Positions 44,927 through 53,065 of a stretch of 64,000 nucleotides of DNA are shown here, piece by piece. Every line of letters begins with the position of its first letter. The first letter of the stretch is position 1. Made by a program: the position numbers and the translations under genes. Where the stretch lies: positions 23,758-87,757 of the forward strand of contig NZ_LWBP01000201.1 in assembly GCF_002078015.1 (NCBI RefSeq). The letters run 5' to 3'. A model generated the notes under the pieces. That model was not told the DNA's origin, ran no database searches, and was given only the letters and a program-made list of their open reading frames with translations. This DNA comes from Niastella populi (GTDB lineage: Bacteria > Bacteroidota > Bacteroidia > Chitinophagales > Chitinophagaceae).

Positions 44927-47428
44927 CTATTTCCATTCCTTCGCTCTTTTTTGTTCCCGCATGGGTTCAAATTGTATTGAAGGGTCTTTCGCCTCAGGTG
45001 CATTTACGAAATGGCTGAAACGCTTGCGGATCTCGGGATTCTCAACCGCTTCTTTCCATTCGCATTTATAGTTATCGACGAGCGTTTGCATTTCTGCTTC
45101 CAGTTGTTCAGCCAATCCCAGGCTATCGTTCACTACAACGTTGCGCAGATAATCGATGCCGCCTTCCATTTTGTTCAGCCAGGTAGCGGTACGGGTTAAC
45201 GGATCGGCAGTTTTGATATAGAACATCAAAAAGCGATCGATATATTTAATACATGTTTCAGAATCGATATCGGTTGCGAGTAACAGGGCATGTTGTGGCT
45301 TCGAACCGCCGTTACCGCATACATACAGGTTCCAGCCTTTTTCGGTAGCGATGATGCCGAAATCCTTGCTTTGCGCTTCGGCGCATTCGCGAATACAACC
45401 CGAAACCGCCGATTTCAATTTATGGGGAGCACGCAAACCGCGGTATCTTTCTTCTATCTGAATAGCGAAGCTAACGCTGTCGTGCAGGCCAAAGCGGCAC
45501 CAGGTACTACCCACGCAGCTTTTTACCGTACGTAATGCTTTACCATATGCATGCCCGCTTTCAAAACCGGCAGCGATCAGTTCTTCCCAAATAGCGGGCA
45601 GGTCATTTACGTGCGCGCCAAACAGGTCGATACGCTGACCGCCGGTGATCTTTGTATATAAATTGTATTTCTGTGCAACCTGTCCTATCACGATCAGTTT
45701 TTCAGGTGTTATTTCACCACCGGGAACACGGGGCACTACCGAGTACGTTCCGCCTTTTTGAATATTCGCCAGAAAACGGTCGTTGCTATCCTGTGCGGTA
45801 TCGTTTCCTTTGGCCAGGATCATATCATTCCACAAACTGGCAAGGATAGAAGCAACCGGCGGTTTACACAGTTCGCAACCATCGCCGCTTCCCAGTTTGT
45901 TCAATACTTCATCGAAGGTCTGGAGCTTATGCACTTTCACCAGGTCGTACAACTCCTGACGGCTATAGTTAAAGTGTTCGCACAGTACGTTGCGAACATA
46001 TTTACCCTGTGTTTTAAGCGTATGGGTTATGAGGTCTTTTACCATGGGAACGCAACCGCCGCAGCCGGTACCGGCCTTGGTGCATTTCTTAATTGCATCC
46101 ATTGTTTCATTACCATCGCATACAGCACTGCAGATATCGCCCTTTGAAACGCTTTCGCAACTGCAGATCAATGCATCGTCGGGGAGGCCCGAAACACCGC
46201 CGCCGCCTTCATTACCTGAACCGCCGCGGGCGCCGAGTATAACATCTTCGGGATTTGGAGGCAATACCACTTTGTTCCTGGTCGTTTGCAGCAACATATT
46301 ATAAGCGTCTGCATCGCCAACCAGCACTCCGCCTAATAAATATTTTCCGTCGGGCGAAATATTAATGCGTTTGTAAACACCTTTCATGCGGTCTTCCAGC
46401 ACAATGCTGCGGCCTTCTGAGGCTGCCACAAAAGGATCGCCAAAGCTGGCCACATCAACGCCTATCAGTTTCAGCTTGGTGCTCATATCAAAACCGGTGA
46501 ACGATTTGTCGCCTCCCATCAGGTTGGCAGCCACCACTTCGGCCATTTCATAACCGGGCGCTACCAGACCATAGATCATTCCATTATGCAAAGCACATTC
46601 GCCAATGGCAAAGATGAACTGATCGTCTGTTGCCAGTCTGTCGTTCACCACAATACCACCGCGATGACCGGTTTCCAGTCCGGCCAGTTTCGCCAGTTCA
46701 TCGCGTGGTTTAATGCCGGCTGAGATCACCAGCATATCCACATCGAGTTTGGTATCGTCGGTGAACTGCATACCGGTAATGAACTGATCGCCGAGAATTT
46801 CGCTGGTGTTTTTGCCGGTATGAATGGAAAGCCCTAATGATTCGAGCTTTGACTTTAATATATTGGAACCGGCTTCATCTATTTGCCGGGGCATTAAGCG
46901 GGGAGCAAATTCAATTACATGGGTATTGGTAACACCCAGATCGATCATGGCTTTGGCAGCTTCCAAACCGAGCAAACCGCCACCGATCACCGCACCGGTC
47001 TTTGCTTTTTTAGCATGAGCCGTCATCATTTCGAGGTCCTCGATAGTGCGATAGATAAAAACGCCTTCTTTTTCAACACCGGGAATGGGTGGAACAAAAG
47101 CGGCTGAACCTGTGGCCAGGATCAGATAATCGTACGATTCGTTAATTCCGTGATGAGAGCGAACGGTTTTCTGTTCGCGGTCTATATATGAAACGGGATC
47201 GCCGAGGTAAAGCCTGATGTGCCGTTCGGCATACCACTCGAGCGGAGCCATTGTAAGGTCTTCTGCAGTTTTTCCGGCAAAATATTCACTCAGATGCACG
47301 CGATCATAAGCCGGGCGGGTTTCTTCACCAAAAACAACGATCTCAAATTGTCCCGGTTGGGCTTTGGCAGTTAGTTTTTCACAAAACTTGTAACCAACCA
47401 TTCCATTGCCAATAACTACTATTTTCAT
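44927..47428 (-). CDS. nirB: Nitrite reductase [NAD(P)H] large subunit
   Basis: It reduces nitrite to ammonium with electrons from NAD(P)H through FAD, iron-sulfur centres and siroheme. The 833-residue product has an FAD/NAD domain (IGNGMVG, 6-12; second Rossmann GGGLLGLEAAKA, 149-160). A BFD-type 2Fe-2S domain (Cys422, Cys424, Cys456, Cys459) is followed by a second BFD-like segment (GDGCELCKP). The siroheme domain has Cys638, Cys644, Cys678 and Cys682 (SCVGSTWCRFG, GCIRECAEAQ). All ligands are present. The ATG at 47428 starts the FAD-binding strand directly; an in-frame upstream extension to 47491 reads through the promoter. The shared element lies 33 bp upstream. Confidence 0.95.
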   Translation of the reverse strand: MKIVVIGNGMVGYKFCEKLTAKAQPGQFEIVVFGEETRPAYDRVHLSEYFAGKTAEDLTMAPLEWYAERHIRLYLGDPVSYIDREQKTVRSHHGINESYDYLILATGSAAFVPPIPGVEKEGVFIYRTIEDLEMMTAHAKKAKTGAVIGGGLLGLEAAKAMIDLGVTNTHVIEFAPRLMPRQIDEAGSNILKSKLESLGLSIHTGKNTSEILGDQFITGMQFTDDTKLDVDMLVISAGIKPRDELAKLAGLETGHRGGIVVNDRLATDDQFIFAIGECALHNGMIYGLVAPGYEMAEVVAANLMGGDKSFTGFDMSTKLKLIGVDVASFGDPFVAASEGRSIVLEDRMKGVYKRINISPDGKYLLGGVLVGDADAYNMLLQTTRNKVVLPPNPEDVILGARGGSGNEGGGGVSGLPDDALICSCESVSKGDICSAVCDGNETMDAIKKCTKAGTGCGGCVPMVKDLITHTLKTQGKYVRNVLCEHFNYSRQELYDLVKVHKLQTFDEVLNKLGSGDGCELCKPPVASILASLWNDMILAKGNDTAQDSNDRFLANIQKGGTYSVVPRVPGGEITPEKLIVIGQVAQKYNLYTKITGGQRIDLFGAHVNDLPAIWEELIAAGFESGHAYGKALRTVKSCVGSTWCRFGLHDSVSFAIQIEERYRGLRAPHKLKSAVSGCIRECAEAQSKDFGIIATEKGWNLYVCGNGGSKPQHALLLATDIDSETCIKYIDRFLMFYIKTADPLTRTATWLNKMEGGIDYLRNVVVNDSLGLAEQLEAEMQTLVDNYKCEWKEAVENPEIRKRFSHFVNAPEAKDPSIQFEPMREQKRAKEWK

Positions 47429-47759
47429 AATCTGCGTTTTTAGGTCATTATTAAATTTCCGCAGGCAATCGTTAATATTATATAAAATCACATATAATGT
47501 CTACATGGCAATTCGCTAAAAAATATACCGTCGTTTTGTGATCTGTGTAATAAAAATACATTCTTTTTGTTATTATTTTTACTGGAAATTCAGATATGAG
47601 TAATATATTTATTTTACCAATATATAATTCGTTAGCTTTTTATCGCAATTTTGAGGGTGGAATTGAATGGGGTGATTTTATTTCGGAACTATTGCGATTT
47701 TGCAGACTCTTGTTGCCCGAAGAACATATATAATTTATTTTTACATATATACTATTCCC
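47429..47759. promoter_or_regulatory. Divergent control region between nirB and the Crp/Fnr gene
   Basis: It is AT-rich and gene-free. It contains the shared element GCAGGCAATCGTTAA (47461-47475), followed by ATATTATATAAAATCACATATAATG-like AT runs and ATATATAATTTATTTTTACATATATA close to the regulator start. No clear TTGAT-N4-ATCAA Fnr site is visible. It is the natural place for the regulator to act on both sides. Confidence 0.55.
47461..47475 (-). promoter_or_regulatory. Shared nitrogen-cluster element upstream of nirB
   Basis: GCAGGCAATCGTTAA is an exact 15-base match to 44115-44129. It ends 33 bp before the nirB ATG, close enough to overlap a promoter or the 5' end of the message. Confidence 0.5.
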
Positions 47760-48446
47760 GTGAAACGAAACAAACATGGTTGTGATTTGAAGAGTTGTTT
47801 TTTATGCCAACTATGCTCGAAGGATTGGCTACCGGCGCTGGACACCCATCGCCAAAGCTTTCATGTTAACAAGGGCGAAATGCTTTTTAGCGAGGGAAGC
47901 GAGGTTACCGGTATTTACTTTATATATAAAGGCACCTTCAAGGTGCATAAAAAATGGACCGACGACAAGGAGCTGATCGTTCGGCTGGCCAAGGATGGCG
48001 CCATACTGGGCCATCGGGGTTTGGGTAATGACATTTATTACCCGGTTTCGGCCACAGCGCTGGAACCTTCTGAAGTTTGCTTTATCGATCTCGGCTTTTT
48101 TCAATCGACCCTGAAAGTGAACTACCAGTTCCTGTACGAGCTGATGATGTTCTTTGCCGGCGAATTGAAAGAATCGGAAAAAAGAATGCGCAATCTGGCC
48201 CATATGCCGGTTAAGGGCAGAATTGCCCAGGCGCTGCTTTCGATGCACGCCAAGTTTGGAACTACCGCAGACGGCTTTATTGATATAAACCTCAGCCGCC
48301 AGGACCTGGCATCGTATACCGGTACAACTTATGAAACAGTGTTCAGGATCATGAATGAAATGGTACAGGAAGGTTCACTTGCTTTACAGGGAAAACACAT
48401 TTGCATTCTCGATACCAATAAGCTGAATGAACATGCCGGTGAATGA
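47760..48446 (+). CDS. Crp/Fnr-family regulator with N-terminal Cys cluster
   Basis: It is probably the regulator of the nitrate/nitrite genes. From the GTG at 47760 the product is 228 residues. It has a Cys cluster GCDLKSCFLCQLC (C-x4-C-x2-C-x2-C, residues 8-19), then a cyclic-nucleotide-like beta-roll (FHVNKGEMLFSEGSEVTGIYFIYKG, HRGLGNDIYYPVSATAL). A dimer helix and a C-terminal winged helix, LSRQDLASYTGTTYETVFRIMNEM, follow. The cluster spacing could hold an iron-sulfur centre, as in Fnr, although the spacing differs from E. coli. An upstream TTG at 47700 is also in frame, but the DNA between looks like promoter. It is divergent from nirB. Confidence 0.88.
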   Translation: MKRNKHGCDLKSCFLCQLCSKDWLPALDTHRQSFHVNKGEMLFSEGSEVTGIYFIYKGTFKVHKKWTDDKELIVRLAKDGAILGHRGLGNDIYYPVSATALEPSEVCFIDLGFFQSTLKVNYQFLYELMMFFAGELKESEKRMRNLAHMPVKGRIAQALLSMHAKFGTTADGFIDINLSRQDLASYTGTTYETVFRIMNEMVQEGSLALQGKHICILDTNKLNEHAGE

Positions 48447-48515
48447 TGTAGAAGTTTGAATTAATAAATATGTAGTACAGCGTTCAACCCAACACATATA
48501 TAATATATATAAGTA

Positions 48516-48523
48516 TACTTTTG
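48516..48523 (+). promoter_or_regulatory. Candidate -7 element for the siroheme methyltransferase gene
   Basis: TACTTTTG matches the Bacteroidota TAnnTTTG element exactly, 28 bp before the GTG start of the methyltransferase, inside an AT-rich spacer. No clear -33 TTTG is seen at the usual distance. Confidence 0.4.
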
Positions 48524-48551
48524 TGGTTGAGTGCATTAAATAATTTATTTC

Positions 48552-49295
48552 GTGGCCAACTTTCCCATTCAACCTGAACTTATTGTGGCCGGCGCCGGCG
48601 CCGGTGATCCTGAACTGATAACGTTAAAAGCCTATCGGCTTTTACAGGAAGTGCCGGTAGTGTTGTACGATAACCTGGTGAATAAGACCCTGCTTGAATA
48701 TACCAAACCCGGTTGCGAGAACATCTATGTAGGCAAACTTCCCTATGGCGATTATACACCGCAGGAACAAATTCACGAGCTCATAAAAGAGAAAGCATTT
48801 TCAAAAGGCAGGGTATTGCGCCTGAAGGGAGGCGATCCGTTTATTTTCGGAAGAGGTTTTGAAGAGATCCTGTTCGCCCGCAAACATGGCATACAAACCA
48901 CTTTTATTCCCGGCATTACCAGCATGCAGGCAAGCGGCCTGTATGATATTCCATTAACATTCCGCAATATCAGCGAAAGCATTTGGGTGGTTACCGGTAC
49001 CAAAAAAGACGGCTCGCTCTCTGCCGATCTGCAACTGGCTATACAAAGCAAGGCAACCGTAGTTATTTATATGGGAATGAAAAAACTAACCGAAATCGCT
49101 CACACCTATATCGATAAAGGCCATGGCGAAATGCCCGCTGCAATCATTCATTATGCCTCGCTGCCTTATCACAAACTGGCTAAGGGTATGATAAAAGATC
49201 TGCCCCGGCTGGCGGCGGAACAACAAATAACCCACCCGGCGTTGATCATTATAGGGCCCGTTACCAATACTGATTTTTTAATGGAAGCGCAATAA
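48552..49295 (+). CDS. cobA: Uroporphyrinogen-III C-methyltransferase (siroheme pathway)
   Basis: It methylates uroporphyrinogen III twice to make precorrin-2, the first step to the siroheme used by NirB. The 247-residue product has the SUMT motifs VAGAGAGDPELITLKAYRLL, VVLYDNLVN, RLKGGDPFIFGRGFEE, VIPGITS-like FIPGITSMQASGLYDIPLT and PALIIIGPV. It is a stand-alone SUMT without the CysG oxidase-chelatase part. The start is a GTG; no better in-frame ATG precedes the first motif. It lies 105 bp downstream of the Crp/Fnr gene on the same strand and fits the nitrite cluster. Confidence 0.93.
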   Translation: MANFPIQPELIVAGAGAGDPELITLKAYRLLQEVPVVLYDNLVNKTLLEYTKPGCENIYVGKLPYGDYTPQEQIHELIKEKAFSKGRVLRLKGGDPFIFGRGFEEILFARKHGIQTTFIPGITSMQASGLYDIPLTFRNISESIWVVTGTKKDGSLSADLQLAIQSKATVVIYMGMKKLTEIAHTYIDKGHGEMPAAIIHYASLPYHKLAKGMIKDLPRLAAEQQITHPALIIIGPVTNTDFLMEAQ

Positions 49296-49664
49296 CCAAA
49301 TATATTCTGTTAATATATACTGTCGATTATTATAAAACGTTATATATTACAATTAAATAGCGCTCTGCTATTTAAGTTCAATAAGGATTCCTATCTATAA
49401 CGGATGTACTAAGTTGCAGCGGCACACATCCTAAGTGATTCTATGTACAAGCTTCTACATATTGGATCGTATATTAACAAGTTTCGCACTTTTTTAATTG
49501 TCATTCAGGAACGATTGGGTGTTTATAATCAGGTGTTGCTTAAAATAGCATCACTAAGAAATTTGCGATTGCTGCGCCTCGAAATTTCTTGAAGTTACAC
49601 AAAGGCTCTGGTTAGGCACTAAGAGCTCCCGGACCAACAAAACCGGGAGCTTACATATTTCGTT
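49296..49664. other. 369-bp leader region with two hairpins upstream of the GNAT gene
   Basis: No gene. Hairpin 1 is AAGAAATTTGCG (49556-49567) with CGAAATTTCTT (49580-49590). Hairpin 2 is AGCTCCCGG (49624-49632) with CCGGGAGCT (49643-49651), ending 13 bp before the start codon at 49665. No T-run follows either. The pair could be a structured 5' leader; no known riboswitch class was recognised. Confidence 0.55.
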
Positions 49665-50276
49665 ATGGAAATTTTATGCTCTATGCCAGTATTAACAGGT
49701 CAGAAAGATGGGTTGATAACTTCTTCCGGCCTGAATAAAAAGAAGGAAGTCGTTTATTCAAAACACTTTCAACACCCTTCTTTTACCTTGTCCTTACGCC
49801 CATTTTGCATACCCCGCGATATGCCGGCTATTTATAGCTGGGCATGGAAGCTAAGCCGTGCAGCCGGTACAGTTGCATCGAGTTATTTATATGCCGGCAG
49901 CTCTGATTTTGCCCGCTCTTTTATGGTATTGCTGAATAACCGTATGGCCCTTTGCCAGGTTGATATCTGTGTTGCAGATAAAGACGGGCTCTGCGAGAAC
50001 TACCCAACTTCATCGGGCGATTACATTATACGGTTGCTGATGAATACCAATAAAAAAGCATTTCGCCCGCTTCATCTCAAAGCCCTGCAAACCTGCGTGG
50101 AATATTTCTTTCTATTCCCCGAGATCAATCAGATCATTGCAGAACCCGAAGCCGATAATAAAGTATATAACGAAATATTGCTGAAAACCGGGTTTCAGTT
50201 TGAAGAACAGGTATACAACCAATATGCGGCATGTAACCTGTTCATATGCACCAGAAATAGCTTTAGAGCAGAATAA
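49665..50276 (+). CDS. GNAT-fold acyltransferase, siderophore-type-like
   Basis: It is predicted to transfer an acyl group from acyl-CoA, substrate unknown. The 203-residue product has the start of the acyltransferase core at about 42 (LSLRPFCIPRDMPAIYSWAWK). Strands follow (RMALCQVDICVADKD, DYIIRLLMN), then a helix (HLKALQTCVEYFFLFPEINQIIAEPEADNKVYNEILLKTGF) typical of the C-terminal half of IucB/AlcB-like GNAT proteins. The first 35 residues are not conserved and may not all be translated. No siderophore genes are nearby, so the family link is structural only. Two hairpins precede it. Confidence 0.65.
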   Translation: MEILCSMPVLTGQKDGLITSSGLNKKKEVVYSKHFQHPSFTLSLRPFCIPRDMPAIYSWAWKLSRAAGTVASSYLYAGSSDFARSFMVLLNNRMALCQVDICVADKDGLCENYPTSSGDYIIRLLMNTNKKAFRPLHLKALQTCVEYFFLFPEINQIIAEPEADNKVYNEILLKTGFQFEEQVYNQYAACNLFICTRNSFRAE

Positions 50277-50999
50277 AGCCAGGAACGAACATAAAGAAGA
50301 GATAAGAGCTACCACATTTCTCTTTGACCTTTTTTCGCTCATTGCTGGCGATGCCATTATAACCTTGTCCTGAAAACTAAGTGCGTAAAAAAGTAAAGCA
50401 ATTTGCTTTTACATGTTCTTAGCCGTAACTGTTAACCTTGTCCAGCCTTGTCCTTAGCCGAGAGCAAAAAAGCGAGTAAGAGGGATATTAAGCGCTTTCC
50501 ATAACCTCTTTTTACTCTTTTACTCCTTTACCGCTCTTGGTTTTCATTAACCTTGTTCTTATCATCAACCTTGTCCTTTATACTGAATGCCTGCAGCGGT
50601 ATCTGAACGGTCATGGCACCGGTTCGCCTGCCTGTTGTTCGCAATCGGTACTTCAGCAATCCCTGGGTCGGGAGATACATTTTCCGACACTATCGATCGC
50701 CGGTTCGTTACCTTATCCATTTACAACCTTATCCCCCATGGGAAGATCCGTGGGCTACGAAGCAGAATTTTACGGGAATTTTAAACCATTGAGGAGGGAA
50801 TCACAAAATGATTTCCTCCTTTTTTTATTCACCGCCGTGCTCATCTTCTCCCTTCCCGAAAACTGCTGGCCCGGCTTTATTAGCTTATACCTGCGCTTAT
50901 CATCTGCTTATCTGCTTCATTTTCTGGGCTGTAGATTAATCTCTACATAGGTCCTGCATATTACAGGCATGAATTTTTTGCTGATATTAAAAATGGTTT
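50277..50999. other. 723-bp region without a supported gene
   Basis: It contains repeated AACCTTGTCC words (about 50360-50580) and a stretch (50587-50784) open in two frames. The possible products there (137 and 65 residues) show no family features and overlap in different frames. An intrinsic terminator follows at 50793-50826. An unannotated small RNA or short transcript is possible. Confidence 0.55.
50793..50826 (+). terminator. Intrinsic terminator without an obvious gene
   Basis: GGAGGGAATCA (50793-50803) pairs with TGATTTCCTCC (50809-50819, one G-U pair) around CAAAA, followed by T7. The nearest recognised plus-strand gene ends at 50276, over 500 bp upstream. Confidence 0.8.
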
Positions 51000-51464
51000 A
51001 TGACGCTGAAAGCTTTTTACCGGAAGTATTCAATATGGGCAGCCGTTCTGAATACAGTGGGCATCGTTCTCTTTCTTGTCTACAACCAGTATGAGAATAA
51101 CTGGTTAATATATGTGGGCAACATGCTTTTTGTTGCCGTTGTACTCACAGGGGTGATCAGGGGTTATCACCGGGTGCACGATACCGCCAGCCTGCGATCT
51201 TCATCTATGATGGGTATCAAGATCACCATTTACGGCATACTGCTGGCGGTTGTAATGGCGGCCGTGGTTCTGGTGATCAATTCAATGTTCCAGGGCCTTA
51301 ACGATGGCAGCAATCCACCGCAAAGCGGCCGGGGTGATGTACTGTTTCACATCTTCTCCAATACCATTGGCTCAAACGCGGTATTGGGAGCACTCGCATC
51401 CGTTCTTGGTGCAACGGTAGTTAAGAAGAATCAAAAGAATGAACACGGAAAAACATTATATTAA
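51000..51464 (+). CDS. Four-helix integral membrane protein, unknown function
   Basis: The 154-residue product has four hydrophobic segments: about 12-28 (IWAAVLNTVGIVLFLVY), 34-51 (WLIYVGNMLFVAVVLTGV), 71-92 (GIKITIYGILLAVVMAAVVLVI) and 121-140 (IGSNAVLGALASVLGATVV). It has no catalytic motif. It looks like DUF4199-type or similar small Bacteroidota membrane proteins, but I do not recognise it with confidence. Its stop overlaps the start of the following SDR gene (TAATG), so the two are translationally coupled. Confidence 0.75.
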   Translation: MTLKAFYRKYSIWAAVLNTVGIVLFLVYNQYENNWLIYVGNMLFVAVVLTGVIRGYHRVHDTASLRSSSMMGIKITIYGILLAVVMAAVVLVINSMFQGLNDGSNPPQSGRGDVLFHIFSNTIGSNAVLGALASVLGATVVKKNQKNEHGKTLY

Positions 51465-52327
51465 TGCAATCAGGACAAAAGAAAAGAAAGATCCGCCCGG
51501 CGCAAAAGGTTAAAGAGAAACAGGGCAAGGAAAAGAAAATGCATCCGCAGCCGGTTTTCGAAAAAGAACGGGATGTATTGCGCCTGCGCAATAAAACAGC
51601 TGTTATAACGGGCGGCGACAGCGGTATTGGAAAAGCCGTTGCCATCGCCTTTGCCAAAGAAGGCGCCGATGTAGTAATTAGCTATCATGAAGATGATGAA
51701 GACGCGCGTTCAACAGCTGCACGAATTGAATCAATTGGACAGAAATGCCTGCTGATCCCCGGTGACATCAGCAAACCGGCCCACTGTAAAAAGATCATAG
51801 AAAAGACACTAAAACAATTCGGTAAACTCGATGTGCTGGTAAACAATGCCGGTATTCAGTTTCCGCAGGAAGAACTGTCGGCCATTACACCTGAGCAGTT
51901 GAAAAAGACCTTCGACACGAACATCTTCGCCATGTTCTACCTGGTGCAGGCCGCGGAACCTTATTTACAGGAAGGCGCATCGATCATCAACACCACCTCC
52001 GTTACCGCTTATCGTGGCAGTGCCCACCTGCTCGATTACTCGGCAACCAAGGGAGCCATTGTAAGTTTTACCAGGTCATTATCGGCTTATTTTGCGAAAC
52101 ATAAAATAAGAGTGAACGGTGTGGCGCCGGGGCCGGTATGGACTCCGCTGATACCCGCCACCTTTCCCCCATCGCACGTTTCAACATTCGGTTCCGATAC
52201 GCCGTTAGGCCGTGCAGGTGAACCGGTTGAAATAGCAGGCAGTTATGTTTTTCTGGCTTCTGACGAAGCATCATACATCACCGGACAGGTTTTTCACCCT
52301 AACGGTGGTGAAATTGTAAACACTTAA
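51464..52327 (+). CDS. Short-chain dehydrogenase/reductase, general-stress type
   Basis: It is an NAD(P)-dependent oxidoreductase of unknown substrate. The 287-residue product has a basic N-terminal extension (1-40, QSGQKKRKIRPAQKVKEKQ) and then the classical SDR fold. This includes the TGGDSGIGKAVA nucleotide site (about 49-60), NNAG (about 127-130), catalytic Ser and Tyr-x3-Lys in NTTSVTAYRG and YSATKGAI, and PGPVWTPLIPA. The N-terminal extension and motifs match the YdaD/YhdF-like group linked to stress in other bacteria. It overlaps the upstream membrane gene by one base and is followed by a small membrane protein 9 bp later. Confidence 0.92.
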   Translation: MQSGQKKRKIRPAQKVKEKQGKEKKMHPQPVFEKERDVLRLRNKTAVITGGDSGIGKAVAIAFAKEGADVVISYHEDDEDARSTAARIESIGQKCLLIPGDISKPAHCKKIIEKTLKQFGKLDVLVNNAGIQFPQEELSAITPEQLKKTFDTNIFAMFYLVQAAEPYLQEGASIINTTSVTAYRGSAHLLDYSATKGAIVSFTRSLSAYFAKHKIRVNGVAPGPVWTPLIPATFPPSHVSTFGSDTPLGRAGEPVEIAGSYVFLASDEASYITGQVFHPNGGEIVNT

Positions 52328-52336
52328 ATAAATAAA

Positions 52337-52552
52337 ATGAAAGCTCTTGGAATTGTACTTATTGTCATTGGCATAGCCATGATACTGATAAGAGGGATAA
52401 ACTTCACCACGGAAAAAGAAGTGGTTGACGTTGGCCCTATTGAAATAAATAAGAAAGAAAAGAAAGCGGTAGGCTGGCCCACCTATGCTGGTATTGCGGT
52501 AGCCGTTGTTGGCGCAGTAATACTGGTAACTTCTACCCGCAAAACCACGTAA
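52337..52552 (+). CDS. Small two-helix membrane protein
   Basis: The 71-residue product has an N-terminal helix (LGIVLIVIGIAMILI), a charged loop with VDVGPIEINKKEKK, and a C-terminal helix (YAGIAVAVVGAVILVTS). It resembles DUF3185-like small membrane proteins. It starts 9 bp after the SDR stop and is likely in the same operon. Function unknown. Confidence 0.72.
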   Translation: MKALGIVLIVIGIAMILIRGINFTTEKEVVDVGPIEINKKEKKAVGWPTYAGIAVAVVGAVILVTSTRKTT

Positions 52553-52690
52553 TAAGCCACTTTCCCTCTATGGGGATTTTTATGCACAGTACCGAATCGG
52601 TACATTCTTATTATTCAACGTATTAATTGCGGAATAGGATTTGAAGATAATATTCCAACACAATCTATTACTTATTTAAAATTTATAATC

Positions 52691-52903
52691 ATGACTACAA
52701 CAACTAAAGTTATTCTGGGCCTGGTAGGCGCCGCTGCGGTTGGCGCTGCAGTAGGTATGTTATTGGCTCCCGAAAAAGGAAGTGACATCAGACAGAACAT
52801 AAAAGACTCTGCAGGAAAATGGTCTGACAAGCTTAGTGAAATGTGGCAAAATGGTAAAAAAACTGCCGAAAAAGCCTCTTCAAGGATTCAAACCGAAATG
52901 TAA
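52691..52903 (+). CDS. YtxH-domain protein
   Basis: The 70-residue product has a glycine/alanine-rich membrane helix (VILGLVGAAAVGAAVGMLLAPEKG) followed by an amphipathic helix (SDIRQNIKDSAGKWSDKLSEM). It fits the YtxH family, small envelope-stress proteins common in Bacteroidota. Exact role unknown. A strong intrinsic terminator (52937-52966) closes the unit. Confidence 0.85.
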   Translation: MTTTTKVILGLVGAAAVGAAVGMLLAPEKGSDIRQNIKDSAGKWSDKLSEMWQNGKKTAEKASSRIQTEM

Positions 52904-52936
52904 TATAATTCCGGTTTTATCTGCCGAACCATATCG

Positions 52937-52966
52937 GGGCGGGCCACAAGCCTGCCCATTTTTTTT
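52937..52966 (+). terminator. Intrinsic terminator after the YtxH gene
   Basis: GGGCGGGC (52937-52944) pairs with GCCTGCCC (52950-52957, one G-U) around CACAA, followed by an A and T8. Confidence 0.88.
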
Positions 52967-53004
52967 GCCCTGGTGCCAGGCTTTTGTATTAACATGACAG
53001 TTCT

Positions 53005-53034
53005 AAATAAAAAAGCTGCCCCAAAAGGAGCAGC
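53005..53034 (-). terminator. Intrinsic terminator after the G8 surface protein gene
   Basis: On the minus strand GCTGCTCC (53034-53027) and GGGGCAGC (53022-53015) pair with one mismatch around TTTT, followed by TTTTTTATTT. It lies 32 bp past the stop of the large gene at 53066. Confidence 0.88.
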
Positions 53035-53065
53035 CTGCTTATCCTAATAAAAATATCTCCGTTGC

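Noticed and set aside
50537..50950. 137-codon open frame
   Set aside because: It starts in the AACCTTGTCC word repeat, overlaps an intrinsic terminator and another frame, and has no recognisable domain.
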